DNA of 64,000 bases from Chloroflexota bacterium (lineage in GTDB: Bacteria; Chloroflexota; Anaerolineae; Anaerolineales; Villigracilaceae): positions 1 to 64,000 of the forward strand of contig JAJYLQ010000010.1 of assembly GCA_021787595.1 (NCBI GenBank), written 5' to 3'. A program made the translations under genes and the position numbers. Below are positions 18,474 to 26,623 of this stretch, piece after piece. The notes beneath the pieces are model-generated. The model worked only from the letters and a program-made list of their open reading frames with translations. It was not told the DNA's origin and ran no database searches. Each line of letters starts with the position of its first letter. The stretch's first letter is position 1.

Positions 18474-19079
18474 ATGACCATTCGTGCCATCTTCTTTGAC
18501 CTGGGGGGAGTCATCGTCCGAACCGAATATCAGGGGCCCCGCGAACAGCTTGCGGAGCGCCTGAACATGACTTACGAGGACATCAATAAAATTGTCTTTG
18601 AAAGTGATACGTCGCGCAAGGCTTCACTCGGACAGATCAGCACCGGCGAACACTGGGAAGCCGTCACGCGCAGACTCAAACGCCCGCCTTCGGAGACAAA
18701 ATCCATCCGCGAGGAATTCTTTGCGGGCGATGTCGTGGACCGCGACCTGATCGGTTTCATCCGTTCGCTTCGCCCGCGCTATGGAACCGGCATCATTTCG
18801 AACGCCTGGCCCGACCTGCGCGACTACGTCGCCGGGAACAAATTCGACGACGCCTTCGACAGCCTGATTATTTCGGCAGAGGTTGGCGTGATGAAGCCCG
18901 AGGCAAAGATATACCAGATTGCGCTGGACCGGCTGAAAGTCCGGGCAAACGAGGCGGCGTTCGTTGACGATATGCCCGCCAACATCGAGGCCGCCCGCGC
19001 GCTCGGAATGCAAGGGATCGTTTTTCGCGATCCGCGTCAAGTCAAAGAGAACCTGAAGACCCTGCTCGACCACCGGTGA
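18474..19079 (+). CDS. HAD-like hydrolase, subfamily IA
   Basis: 201 residues. Motif I is FFDLGGVIV (nucleophile Asp, with the second Asp replaced by Gly, as in YihX-like members), motif II IISNAWPD, motif III VMKPEAKIYQ, motif IV FVDDMPANIEAARALGM. A cap domain lies between about residues 15 and 85. It should hydrolyse a small phosphorylated metabolite. The substrate is not assignable. It is followed by a strong terminator. Confidence 0.9.
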   Translation: MTIRAIFFDLGGVIVRTEYQGPREQLAERLNMTYEDINKIVFESDTSRKASLGQISTGEHWEAVTRRLKRPPSETKSIREEFFAGDVVDRDLIGFIRSLRPRYGTGIISNAWPDLRDYVAGNKFDDAFDSLIISAEVGVMKPEAKIYQIALDRLKVRANEAAFVDDMPANIEAARALGMQGIVFRDPRQVKENLKTLLDHR

Positions 19080-19097
19080 TCCTCTTTGCGGTCGAAC

Positions 19098-19135
19098 AAG
19101 CCTGACAGGTTCCGTACTGTCAGGCTTTTCTTTTT
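19098..19135 (+). terminator. rho-independent terminator after the HAD gene
   Basis: Perfect 11-bp stem AAGCCTGACAG / CTGTCAGGCTT with an 8-nt loop, followed by TTCTTTTT. Confidence 0.92.
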
Positions 19136-19144
19136 CACACGACT

Positions 19145-20425
19145 ATGCTGCAATCCATCCAAACCCATTACATCAAACCGATACGCAGTTTCAACCGCGC
19201 CGCGCGCCTGTTCCTTTTGATGACGATCATTGACGGCGTGATCCTCAGCGGCTGGCAGTTGTTCTTCAACTTTTACATTCTGCAAAGCGGCTTCAACCGC
19301 GACTTTCTTGGCCTGGTGAACTCGATGCCATCATTGGCCGGCCTGATCCTCGGTATTCCATTGGGCCGAATCTCCGACCACATCGGACGCAAGACCGCGT
19401 TGATCATTGGCTTGTTTTTGACGAGCACGTTCATGTTTGCTGAAATCACATTCCGGCAACCGCCCATCATCATCGCTGCGGCTTTCATGAACGGAACCTT
19501 CAACATGCTCTTTATCATCAGCCAGGCGCCGCTGATGGTGAAGATTTCCGATGAAGAAAATCGCACCATGCTGTTCAGCCTGAACTATGGATTGCAAACG
19601 ATCTCCGGCGCGGTGGGCAGTATCTTTGCCGGGCAGCTGCCGGCGGTCTTTGGAGGCATCCTGCATGTCGGGGCCGCGAGTGCGTCCGCTTATCAAGCCG
19701 TATTGATCGCCAGCGTTTTACTGGGGACGGCCGCGTTGATTCCATTGTTTATGATGGCCGAACCGCGCCCTTCACGCGCGACGGAAGCGCGTCCAACCGC
19801 CATTCGAAGCGGGCCGCCGCACAACCCGCCTTTACCCAATCTGAGAGTCTTAACGCTCAAGATGACCGCGTCCCAGATCCTGATCGGTTTTGGCGCGGCG
19901 ATCTTGATCCCGTACATGAACGTCTTCTTCAAGTTTCGCTTCAATATCAGCGATTCATGGCTCGGCGTTCTGTTCAGTTTGTCCTCCCTGATGATCGGCA
20001 TCGGGACATTCATCGGCCCGCATTTGGCGACGCGGCTCGGAGGCAAGGTCCAGGCCGTTGTCGCGACGCAATTCAGCAGCCTGATCTTTTTACTGGTGAT
20101 GGGCTTCTCGCCCCTTTTCTGGCTGTCTGCCATCGGCTATCTGATGCGAACCGCGTTGATGAACATGGCATCGCCGCTTTACAACGCCTTTTGTATGGAA
20201 CGCACGCCCGAACACCAACAAGGCTTCGTCAATAGCGTTTTGAATCTATCCTGGAATATCGGCTGGGCCGTTGGCCCGTTCATCTCCGGCCTGGTGCAGC
20301 AGAATTATGGTTTTACTCCGCTCTTTATTGCAACCGCGGTACTTTATTTTGCCGCAATCGTCGTGCAGTGGAATTTCTTCGTCCGCGAAGAGCGAAACGC
20401 GCCTGCGCCGGTGACGACTGATTGA
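19145..20425 (+). CDS. MFS transporter
   Basis: 426 residues with about twelve membrane helices in two halves, separated by a loop near residues 205-235 (SRATEARPTAIRSG). The signature GRISDHIGRKTAL between helices 2 and 3 is the canonical MFS loop. It probably exports or imports a small molecule by proton coupling. No substrate can be read. It is the last protein gene before the tRNA pair and the island boundary. Confidence 0.92.
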   Translation: MLQSIQTHYIKPIRSFNRAARLFLLMTIIDGVILSGWQLFFNFYILQSGFNRDFLGLVNSMPSLAGLILGIPLGRISDHIGRKTALIIGLFLTSTFMFAEITFRQPPIIIAAAFMNGTFNMLFIISQAPLMVKISDEENRTMLFSLNYGLQTISGAVGSIFAGQLPAVFGGILHVGAASASAYQAVLIASVLLGTAALIPLFMMAEPRPSRATEARPTAIRSGPPHNPPLPNLRVLTLKMTASQILIGFGAAILIPYMNVFFKFRFNISDSWLGVLFSLSSLMIGIGTFIGPHLATRLGGKVQAVVATQFSSLIFLLVMGFSPLFWLSAIGYLMRTALMNMASPLYNAFCMERTPEHQQGFVNSVLNLSWNIGWAVGPFISGLVQQNYGFTPLFIATAVLYFAAIVVQWNFFVREERNAPAPVTTD

Positions 20426-20466
20426 CAGCAAAACACAAAGCGAAAATAGGGAGCACGCAAAGTATG

Positions 20467-20553
20467 ATACTGTTGGCGAAATCGGGAATTGCGCCTGCTT
20501 ACCCGTTTAGCAGGCACACATTTACGGATGGAAAATGAATTCGCCAACAGTAT
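20467..20553. mobile_element. 87-bp MITE-like element with 9-bp TSD
   Basis: Perfect 14-bp terminal inverted repeats ATACTGTTGGCGAA (20467-20480) and TTCGCCAACAGTAT (20540-20553) are flanked on both sides by CAAAGTATG (20458-20466 and 20554-20562). An internal GCCTGCT/AGCAGGC hairpin fills the middle. No ORF is present. The 9-bp duplication points to a transposition event rather than a terminator, though the hairpin could also stop transcription of the MFS gene. Confidence 0.75.
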
Positions 20554-20606
20554 CAAAGTATGTTAGTCTGCAACCATTCCGGCGGATTGAAATCCTGCCT
20601 CAGCCC

Positions 20607-20683
20607 ATGGAAGTGGCGCCTTGGCGCCACTCAGGGAGCTAATCCGAAGGCGTCGCCGTGGCGCCGTGGCGACAATTTCCATG
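20607..20683. repeat. dispersed palindromic repeat, copy 3
   Basis: Outer arms CATGGAA/TTCCATG enclose GTGGCGCCTTGGCGCCAC and the core CCGAAGGCGTCGCCGTGG shared with 2713-2750 and 5542-5572. Confidence 0.65.
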
Positions 20684-20808
20684 TACTGAGCAGGCGGCTT
20701 TAGCCCTGCGCATCAAAATACGCTTACAACCTTTGAGCATACCCGCGAAAATATATTGCCTTGCTCAAAGCGCAAAACGCCAATATAATAAGCCCGCAAT
20801 ATTCTCCT

Positions 20809-20880
20809 GCGGGAGTCGCCAAGCGGTAAGGCGTCAGCCTTCCAAGCTGATATTCGCGGGTTCGAATCCCGTCTCCCGCT
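20809..20880 (+). tRNA. tRNA-Gly(TCC)
   Basis: Acceptor arms GCGGGAG and CTCCCGC, anticodon stem TCAGC/GCTGA with loop CTTCCAA (anticodon TCC), and the T-arm GCGGGTTCGAATCCCGT are all present. CCA is not encoded. Confidence 0.95.
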
Positions 20881-20887
20881 CTGACAG

Positions 20888-20948
20888 AAGTGCTTCGGTG
20901 TCACGGATCAAGTGTCAAGCAAGCGTGGCACCTGACATCGAAGCACTT
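20888..20948. repeat. inverted repeat between two tRNA genes
   Basis: AAGTGCTTCGGTGTCA and TGACATCGAAGCACTT pair in 15 of 16 positions around a 29-nt centre that itself contains AAGTGTCAAG. It may be a spacer hairpin for tRNA processing or another small palindromic element. Confidence 0.55.
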
Positions 20949-20960
20949 GACACTTAACTT

Positions 20961-21033
20961 GGGCTCGTGGCGCAGTGGTTAGCGCAGGCGACTCATAATC
21001 GCTTGGTCGCTGGTTCGAATCCAGCCGGGCCCA
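20961..21033 (+). tRNA. tRNA-Met(CAT)
   Basis: Acceptor GGGCTCG/CGGGCCC, anticodon loop CTCATAA with anticodon CAT, and T-arm TCGCTGGTTCGAATCCAGC. The first base pair is G-C, so this is not a typical initiator; elongator Met is the best call, and tRNA-Ile(CAT) is the alternative. The integrase gene converges on its 3' end, making it the likely insertion site of the island. Confidence 0.9.
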
Positions 21034-21075
21034 CTTTTAATCAGATTTTTCTGGGCAATTTGTACCAGAGATTGA

Positions 21076-22137
21076 TTACTTTTCATTTTGCACCTTAAAA
21101 ACTGAGGCTAACTGAGTCAATTGGCTTTCTATACGGGCAATCTTCTCATTCAAATCCTGATTTCCAATAACAGCCGTCCTTTGATTGGACATGTTTTGGA
21201 TGCGACTTTTGACTTGCGCTTTTCTCTTGCGCGCATACATCTCGGTTGTTGTTAGGTGTTCGTGCATCAAATTCTCTCTTGCGGCGTCCAAATCACCAAT
21301 ATCCTGGGCTCGATCAAATAGAAAATTTGCATGACCACGACGAAAATCATGCGGACAATGCGAACTAGATTGATTCTTTTCAAGCCACTTGTGAAGGTTC
21401 TTCCTAAAAAGATTTGAGCGATTTTCATTGGCCTTAGCCGGATTCGGATCTATCTCACCTGTTTTTGGCGACAGCGGGGCGAACCAATAACCATCTGCAG
21501 GGAGCTTGGATCGGACAAAGTCATCCCATTCACGGACTAAGCTGATGACCTTCTCGATATCCAATAGATAGGTAGTAGCAACCTTCTTATTTTTTGTAAT
21601 CATCCCTAATCCTGGAGACTGTCTTACATCCAATTTCCTTAAGTCCACGGCTGTTATTGGCATGGTTGTGAAGGAGCTAATACGCATACCTGATAGGTAG
21701 AGGAAGCACGCACCTGCACGAACCCGTTTTTCAAGGAGCGTTTCTGCTGGCAATTTAGAAATAACTTCAATTTCTTCTTCAGATATAGTATCCTGATCAT
21801 CAAACTCTTCGGGGTACATCTTGAATTTGAATGAATGGAGCCAAGCTGGAGTTATTGAGCGAAAGCCCTTCTTGTGAATAGACAGCCACTCGAAAAATAT
21901 CTTAGCAGAGCTAATTAATTTCCTCTTATAGTGAGCTGAACATTCGAGTTGATCGACATAATCAATAAAACTAGGTTCCAAACTTGGCGCTTGACTGAAA
22001 TCATTTTCAGCAGACCATGTTAAGTAGTGAACTGAAACCGACTTTTCTAAGCGGATTGACTTGTGATCGAGTTTATGTCGGGTGCTTCTAAAAGCTAGGT
22101 ATTCATCAACGAGCCTCTTATTGTTTCTGTTAATCAT
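21076..22137 (-). CDS. tyrosine recombinase / integrase
   Basis: 353 residues. An N-terminal SAM-like binding region (about 1-120) precedes the catalytic domain. The first catalytic Arg is in LSGMRISSF, the H-x-x-R box reads HDFRRGH, and the C-terminal His/Tyr lie in LMHEHLTTTEMYARK. A short coiled tail follows (EKIARIESQLTQLASVFKV). It lies 42 bp from the end of tRNA-Met and points toward it, the usual place for an island integrase. The upstream gene overlaps it by 8 bp. It is probably the enzyme that inserted this island. Confidence 0.88.
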   Translation of the reverse strand: MINRNNKRLVDEYLAFRSTRHKLDHKSIRLEKSVSVHYLTWSAENDFSQAPSLEPSFIDYVDQLECSAHYKRKLISSAKIFFEWLSIHKKGFRSITPAWLHSFKFKMYPEEFDDQDTISEEEIEVISKLPAETLLEKRVRAGACFLYLSGMRISSFTTMPITAVDLRKLDVRQSPGLGMITKNKKVATTYLLDIEKVISLVREWDDFVRSKLPADGYWFAPLSPKTGEIDPNPAKANENRSNLFRKNLHKWLEKNQSSSHCPHDFRRGHANFLFDRAQDIGDLDAARENLMHEHLTTTEMYARKRKAQVKSRIQNMSNQRTAVIGNQDLNEKIARIESQLTQLASVFKVQNEK

Positions 22138-22558
22138 TTATCCTCTTGTTTGTGATGGCCCTTGCAAGTTTTCGATGGCAATTTGGACATATGGCGGACC
22201 AATAATGGTAATTATTCTTTTGCATTGCGATTGGATTTATGAGTGGAACGGCACATTTGCATGACACACAATAAACCTCTTCCTCACCAAGTTTCTGTTT
22301 CCTGTAGGTTGCTTGATACCAGCCATAAAATTCGTGACCATTGATGAATATGTGTGCGGTCTCATCCTTTACATGCGGGCAGCCAAGGTGTAGATATGCC
22401 CGGTACACTTGTCGACGAGTGAAGCCAACAGCCTCGGCGAGCTCAGCCGGCGTGTACAGCATGTCCAACAGCCCGATTAATTTGCGTAGCTGGTTCCCTT
22501 TCAGTCGGCCCCGAAGAATGGGTCTATTTTTGATTACACGATCCGGAGGTGTATCCAT
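22130..22558 (-). CDS. HTH and zinc-ribbon protein co-transcribed with the integrase
   Basis: 142 residues. A helix-turn-helix (YTPAELAEAVGFTRRQVYRA) is followed by a C-terminal zinc ribbon with CVSC and CPNC. Its stop lies inside the start of the integrase gene, so the two are translationally coupled. It could be an excisionase or directionality factor for the integrase, which is an inference from context and size. I do not recognise a named family. Confidence 0.75.
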   Translation of the reverse strand: MDTPPDRVIKNRPILRGRLKGNQLRKLIGLLDMLYTPAELAEAVGFTRRQVYRAYLHLGCPHVKDETAHIFINGHEFYGWYQATYRKQKLGEEEVYCVSCKCAVPLINPIAMQKNNYHYWSAICPNCHRKLARAITNKRIND

Positions 22559-22597
22559 GTGGTTTCAAAAAAGAGGGTTATGGAGGAGGAATTAATC

Positions 22598-22723
22598 ATG
22601 GTCATTGCCATCTCGAAACTGGGAATTTTATTCCTAATTTCGGAATTTTACGACGGAAATATTTTCATGTCAAGGGCTGCGTTTAAGCAAGCATCCCCTG
22701 AAGGGATACCCCATACTATTTAG
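22598..22723 (+). CDS. possible small protein, 41 residues
   Basis: The ATG follows a very strong GGAGGAGG site by 9 bp. The frame (MVIAISKLGILFLISEFYDG, then 21 more residues) ends at TAG 22721-22723, and that TAG forms part of the ribosome site of the XRE gene. A hydrophobic first half suggests a small membrane peptide. No homology is recognised. It may be a leader peptide for the regulator. Confidence 0.35.
   Translation: MVIAISKLGILFLISEFYDGNIFMSRAAFKQASPEGIPHTI
22613..22641. promoter_or_regulatory. imperfect palindrome upstream of the XRE gene, possible operator
   Basis: CGAAA(C)TGGGAATTTTATTCCTAATTTCG has outer arms CGAAA/TTTCG and an inner GGAATTTTATTCC dyad. It lies between the divergent HTH/integrase and XRE units and could bind either regulator. 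It also overlaps the possible small gene. Confidence 0.35.
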
Positions 22724-22734
22724 GAGAATGTCTG

Positions 22735-23103
22735 ATGTACACTTCTTCAGGTTTTAAGAAATTCATCAAAGAAAAAGCCGTAAGAAAAGGTCTAACTTTT
22801 GCCGGCTTAGCAAAGGCAATCGGTATGTTACCTTCGCATTTCTCTGAATTACTGAACGGCAAACGTAAGATGGATCCTGGAACGATCAATAAGATTGCTG
22901 ATGTGCTTGGCATTCTGCGAACTGAAATTTATGAAAAAGCGGGTTGGGTTGATTTAGCGGCTAACGAGAAACTGATTCAGCGTTTCAGAGAAGCTTCTCA
23001 TGATAATAAGCAAATAGCAAAACTCTTCGAGGCGATCATGGCATTGGAAGAGCCTGAACGAAGCGAGAGAATAAGAATGATTTTAGCTGCTTGGGGACGG
23101 TAA
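22735..23103 (+). CDS. XRE-family transcriptional regulator
   Basis: 122 residues. The helix-turn-helix spans about residues 18-70 (GLTFAGLAKAIGMLPSHFSE, then LLNGKRKMDPGTINKIADVL). The C-terminus is helical and may serve for dimerisation. It stands divergent from the integrase operon, as expected for an island repressor. A membrane protein gene follows 7 bp after the stop, so the two form an operon. Confidence 0.85.
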   Translation: MYTSSGFKKFIKEKAVRKGLTFAGLAKAIGMLPSHFSELLNGKRKMDPGTINKIADVLGILRTEIYEKAGWVDLAANEKLIQRFREASHDNKQIAKLFEAIMALEEPERSERIRMILAAWGR

Positions 23104-23110
23104 GAATTCT

Positions 23111-23566
23111 ATGGCGGTGCTAGATCTTCTTCACTCGGTGAAGCAATATTTCCGCTGGAACCTAGTAATATTGATAGTCCTAACTTGCATAACTTATCTT
23201 ACCCCTATTAGAATCGTTGAACTCATTCTCAGTTTTTTAGCTCTTACTCTTGCATATATCTTTTGCGGTCATACGATTTACGAAATTGCACATGACTTTA
23301 ATTTTACGATTCGCTTGTTTGATGAAGATACCCAACAAGCATACAGGTATGTTACAACCCATTATTTGATATTTGCCGGAGGCTTTTGGATAGGGTATTA
23401 CTTGATTATCCTTCTCTTGAACCTCCGAACTTTTCTAACTAGCCTGGTGGGAGATACTGCGAATATTAACGGGGTCATCATTATGGTGGGGTTAGCATCC
23501 CTTGGACTTCAAATCTTAGGGATAGGTTTATATTCTAAACGCAGGCGTTTCGATGACCAAATGTAG
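23111..23566 (+). CDS. four-helix membrane protein of unknown function
   Basis: 151 residues with hydrophobic segments near 17-35, 40-60, 85-110 and 120-142, and a basic C-terminus (SKRRRFDDQM). It follows the XRE regulator by 7 bp and is probably co-expressed. No family is recognised. A role as a toxin or superinfection factor under XRE control is possible but not shown. Confidence 0.65.
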   Translation: MAVLDLLHSVKQYFRWNLVILIVLTCITYLTPIRIVELILSFLALTLAYIFCGHTIYEIAHDFNFTIRLFDEDTQQAYRYVTTHYLIFAGGFWIGYYLIILLLNLRTFLTSLVGDTANINGVIIMVGLASLGLQILGIGLYSKRRRFDDQM

Positions 23567-23807
23567 GTAGCAATTCTCGCGGTAACAATTCACACAAAGG
23601 AAACACGGACATATTGCTGAAGGAACCAAGTAGCCTTGATAAGCATTCGAGACTTAAACAAAAAGAGACCGGCATGGATACAAGTCTCGTTTTGTAGTCT
23701 CCCGTCTGGGAGATTTAGACAAGCTCCTTGGCAAGGATTAGCTAGAATCTCCCAATGCTTTCCTTTATGCGAAGATGAACAGTCGGAACTCGTAAGCCAT
23801 TACACCA
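23567..23807. other. intergenic region
   Basis: Convergent spacer. It holds a small CTCCC/GGGAG hairpin near 23699-23712 and no convincing gene. Confidence 0.4.
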
Positions 23808-24089
23808 TCAAGTTAGCGTAATATGCAGACGCTTTCCCAAAGCCTTGGCAGCGCGGTCGAGCGTTTGGAGCGTAACGGATTGATTCTCCGGATCCAAAAG
23901 CCGTTCAAGCGCGGCACGACTGGTTCGCATGCGGTGCGACATGGCAGTCTTGGTCAGCTTCTTTTTTTTCATCAGCTGCTCAACCTGAAAAGCAATCACG
24001 CGCTTGACAGCCACTGCTTCTGTTTTTTCAAGCAGACCTTCTTCGGCAAGAAAGTCATCAAAACTACTACCAATATGCTTCTTGTTCAT
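23808..24089 (-). CDS. higA: XRE antitoxin of a HigBA-like pair
   Basis: 93 residues. A central helix-turn-helix (KLTKTAMSHRMRTSRAALER) is followed by QTLDRAAKALGKRLHITL, the usual C-terminus of HigA-type antitoxins. Its ATG overlaps the toxin stop by 4 bp. The toxin-first order and this C-terminal motif match the HigBA group. It should neutralise the toxin and repress the operon. Confidence 0.8.
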   Translation of the reverse strand: MNKKHIGSSFDDFLAEEGLLEKTEAVAVKRVIAFQVEQLMKKKKLTKTAMSHRMRTSRAALERLLDPENQSVTLQTLDRAAKALGKRLHITLT

Positions 24090-24454
24090 TTTTCACCTCG
24101 CAACTGTGCCAATCGTTCACGTGCTAGATTTAGATCATCCAGCGGTGTTTTTTGCGACTTCTTGATAAAACCGTGCAGAAGAACCATCAAGTTACTTTCC
24201 ACACCAAATATCACCCTAGCAATCCCCGACGGTAAACTTGAGCGGACTTCCCACAGGCCCGGTTCCAGTTTGCGCACTAACGGCATTCCCAGCGGCCAGC
24301 CAAATTGCACGGTCTTGATATCTTCGCCAATTATCTGTTTCTCTTCGGCGCGCAAGAACTTGAGCCATTCACGGACAGGTTCATTATCGCGTGAAGTTCT
24401 AAAAAACACGACCTTCAAACGAAGAGAACGATCATCTTTTTGAGATTGTACCAT
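24086..24454 (-). CDS. higB: HigB/RelE-like toxin (phage-derived Gp49 type)
   Basis: 122 residues. The order VVFFRTSRDNEPVREWLKFL, VRKLEPGLWEVRSSLPSGIA and LLHGFIKKSQKTP matches the Gp49/HigB family of ribosome-dependent mRNA interferases. The conserved basic and aromatic residues in LWEVR and GFIKK are present, so it should be active. It is the first gene of the pair. Confidence 0.85.
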   Translation of the reverse strand: MVQSQKDDRSLRLKVVFFRTSRDNEPVREWLKFLRAEEKQIIGEDIKTVQFGWPLGMPLVRKLEPGLWEVRSSLPSGIARVIFGVESNLMVLLHGFIKKSQKTPLDDLNLARERLAQLRGEK

Positions 24455-24899
24455 TTTTGATACACCTTTGTCAAGCTAGATTTTCCATAATGTTCAGTTA
24501 CATTATACCCATCTCAATTATTTCAAGAATCTGGTCATCTGTTTGAAGCTTTATCCTCATTCACAGATGACCAGCCCAACTCGCCATAAGTGACATTCGA
24601 TGAAAAACGATTATACGAGAGTTCGAGACTCTCCAGGGGCGCCTCGATATAGGCACAGCATAGTGGTCGAGGCGACCATCAAATTCCATAAAAAACGCCG
24701 ATAGTTTTTACCTCATTGCGTAAAGCCGTTCCATTTGAGTCACTGATCACCTAACGTTAACTTGTTTCACGGATAGTGGGAGAAATTTCCCAAACTGGTC
24801 AAAACTAAGGAGGCCGCGACCACACGAACCCATCTGGATGGAAAGCGTTCTGGTTTAAGCTGTCTTGTAGTTAAGAATCAAAGGGTATGGGAGTTATTG
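24455..24899. other. intergenic region, nothing recognised
   Basis: No ORF with a ribosome site, tRNA or strong terminator was found. The promoter of the HigBA-like pair should lie near 24455-24520. The tail contains the convergent end of the SDH-type protease gene. Confidence 0.4.
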
Positions 24900-25994
24900 T
24901 TAACCGGTGCGCTTTGCTGGCCCCGGTTGTGGCGCCGGCTGGGGCACGGGGAACGGTCCCCCTGGCCCAAAGCCCGGCGGCACTTGCATTATCAACTGCT
25001 GAGCATTTCTCCCCCAATTGATTCCTCTGGCATTCTCAAATGTTTTGATAGATGGCGTTTGGTCAAACCACAAAACATATTGGTTTCGCAAGCTCTTTAC
25101 GAGATCGCCGAGGCCAATACTTTCGGTGTCTATAACATTCAATCCCATACTACGGGCAGTTGACCGGTCAATCCCGCGGGCGTGCCTCTTATGTAAATCG
25201 TAATCCGCGAGGAACTTCACAACATCCGTAACGCGTTTCTCTTCGAGAGAGCATTTGAACATATATGAGCTAAGCCATTTGGCTGCCAATTCGGTTGATA
25301 AATCCTCTGCGCTTTTGCAAAGTTCTAGCATGTGAAGATCATATTTGGAAAGCAATGGCATATATGCTGTAAGCGCCGCAGGCCCCTCAGCTTTTAGTTG
25401 GTTTTTGATTTGCTCGAATGCCCGCAAAATGGTCCTCGTGGGAATACCATTGATCTGTGGATCAATCGGGCCTAATGTTGCCGAATCGTCCATGACGATC
25501 TCATCGCCTGACAGACACATAAGCGTTGCTGCGCTGTAGGCATTAGCTGGAATAAGGAAGCGAATGGTCGCATAATGCGTACGAAGCAGCTTGACAATCC
25601 GTTCAGTAGCTTCGGCGGACCCACCATTGCTAATTAAACACACATCCACCTGAGTGCCGGGTGTTGTCCGCACGAGATCATCGAATCCTGTAAGATCACC
25701 ATCCTCAATTTGAGCCGGGATGCCGGGTGCAAGGTTCTGAGTCTTAGCGGCATAGCAAATAAGAGGCCTGGTGGTGAGGCGTTCAATCCTCAAGAATGTT
25801 TCGCGCCGAAGCACAAAAGGAGCAAAATTACCTGCAGCTGCAGCGTAATCATTTAGCTCCTGATACGTCCGCGGCAATTCTGTTAGTTGATCTGGAGGTG
25901 TTACTGGCGGTTTTACAATTGTAGGTGTCCCGAATGGAGGTGCTGGCTGCAGCGGAGTCCCTCGTTTTATTTGCGGATGATGTTTCTTTGCCAT
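24900..25994 (-). CDS. SDH-family Clp-fold serine protease
   Basis: 364 residues. A Pro-rich N-terminus precedes a ClpP/crotonase fold of the serine dehydrogenase proteinase type: VCLISNGGSAEATERIVKLL, then IPANAYSAATLMCLSGDEIV with the nucleophile Ser, then DDSATLGPIDPQI. There are no membrane helices, unlike SppA. The C-terminus is Gly/Pro-rich. The substrates of this family are poorly known. A small gene 31 bp upstream forms an operon with it. Its place inside a defence-rich island suggests, but does not prove, a role in conflict. Confidence 0.85.
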   Translation of the reverse strand: MAKKHHPQIKRGTPLQPAPPFGTPTIVKPPVTPPDQLTELPRTYQELNDYAAAAGNFAPFVLRRETFLRIERLTTRPLICYAAKTQNLAPGIPAQIEDGDLTGFDDLVRTTPGTQVDVCLISNGGSAEATERIVKLLRTHYATIRFLIPANAYSAATLMCLSGDEIVMDDSATLGPIDPQINGIPTRTILRAFEQIKNQLKAEGPAALTAYMPLLSKYDLHMLELCKSAEDLSTELAAKWLSSYMFKCSLEEKRVTDVVKFLADYDLHKRHARGIDRSTARSMGLNVIDTESIGLGDLVKSLRNQYVLWFDQTPSIKTFENARGINWGRNAQQLIMQVPPGFGPGGPFPVPQPAPQPGPAKRTG

Positions 25995-26025
25995 ATCGCG
26001 CCTAGAATGTTTGTATGGTTAGTTA

Positions 26026-26280
26026 TCAGGGCATTATTAGATTTTTGTCAGTGGAGGTTGACCCAATCGAGAGTGTGACCTCAGCCGTATTCTTGACGAC
26101 TGGCACGTGTTCGCTAGGCTGGCCCATTGCTTGCAGAGCTTCTCGGTAAACCTGATCTGCCAGGGCAAATGACTCAACGATTTCAGCAAGTATTGGGCTG
26201 CCTCGGCGTAACTCTTCTAAGTCGTGAGTTAGTTCCATAGGAGGTATTACGTTATCTGCGGCATTCATGCTCTTTGGCAT
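26026..26280 (-). CDS. small acidic protein upstream of the SDH protease
   Basis: 84 residues, mostly helical (LTHDLEELRRGSPILAEIVE), soluble, no motif recognised. It precedes the protease gene by 31 bp in the same direction. It could be a partner or substrate of the protease. The function is unknown. Confidence 0.55.
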   Translation of the reverse strand: MPKSMNAADNVIPPMELTHDLEELRRGSPILAEIVESFALADQVYREALQAMGQPSEHVPVVKNTAEVTLSIGSTSTDKNLIMP

Positions 26281-26623
26281 ATGCGTTCCTTCTCCATGTT
26301 TGTATTATAAGCATTTATGGCCAATTTTCAATAGGGCTACTGTCACATTAATATAATCCTTAGCTTTCAGAACAGTAAGGTACCTGTGGTTACGGCGGCA
26401 ACTCGTCTTTACATGACTATGATCTATTCAATTTGATACTAGGCGATTTATTTCGGACTACCCCCGAATCCCTCCTCAAGTAATTTGAGATTTGCCACAT
26501 CCATTACGGATTCCGCTCATACGCTTAGACGGTATCCCGGAAATTCCCAGAGAACCTTTATTAATTCGCTGCAATATGGATTATAATAAGATAAAAGATT
26601 TCTCTAGTTGGGAGGATATCCCA
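26281..26623. other. divergent promoter region
   Basis: AT-rich. It includes TATAAT at about 26350 on the plus strand. No RNA gene or small ORF with a good ribosome site is seen, apart from an in-frame upstream extension of the next gene. Confidence 0.4.
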
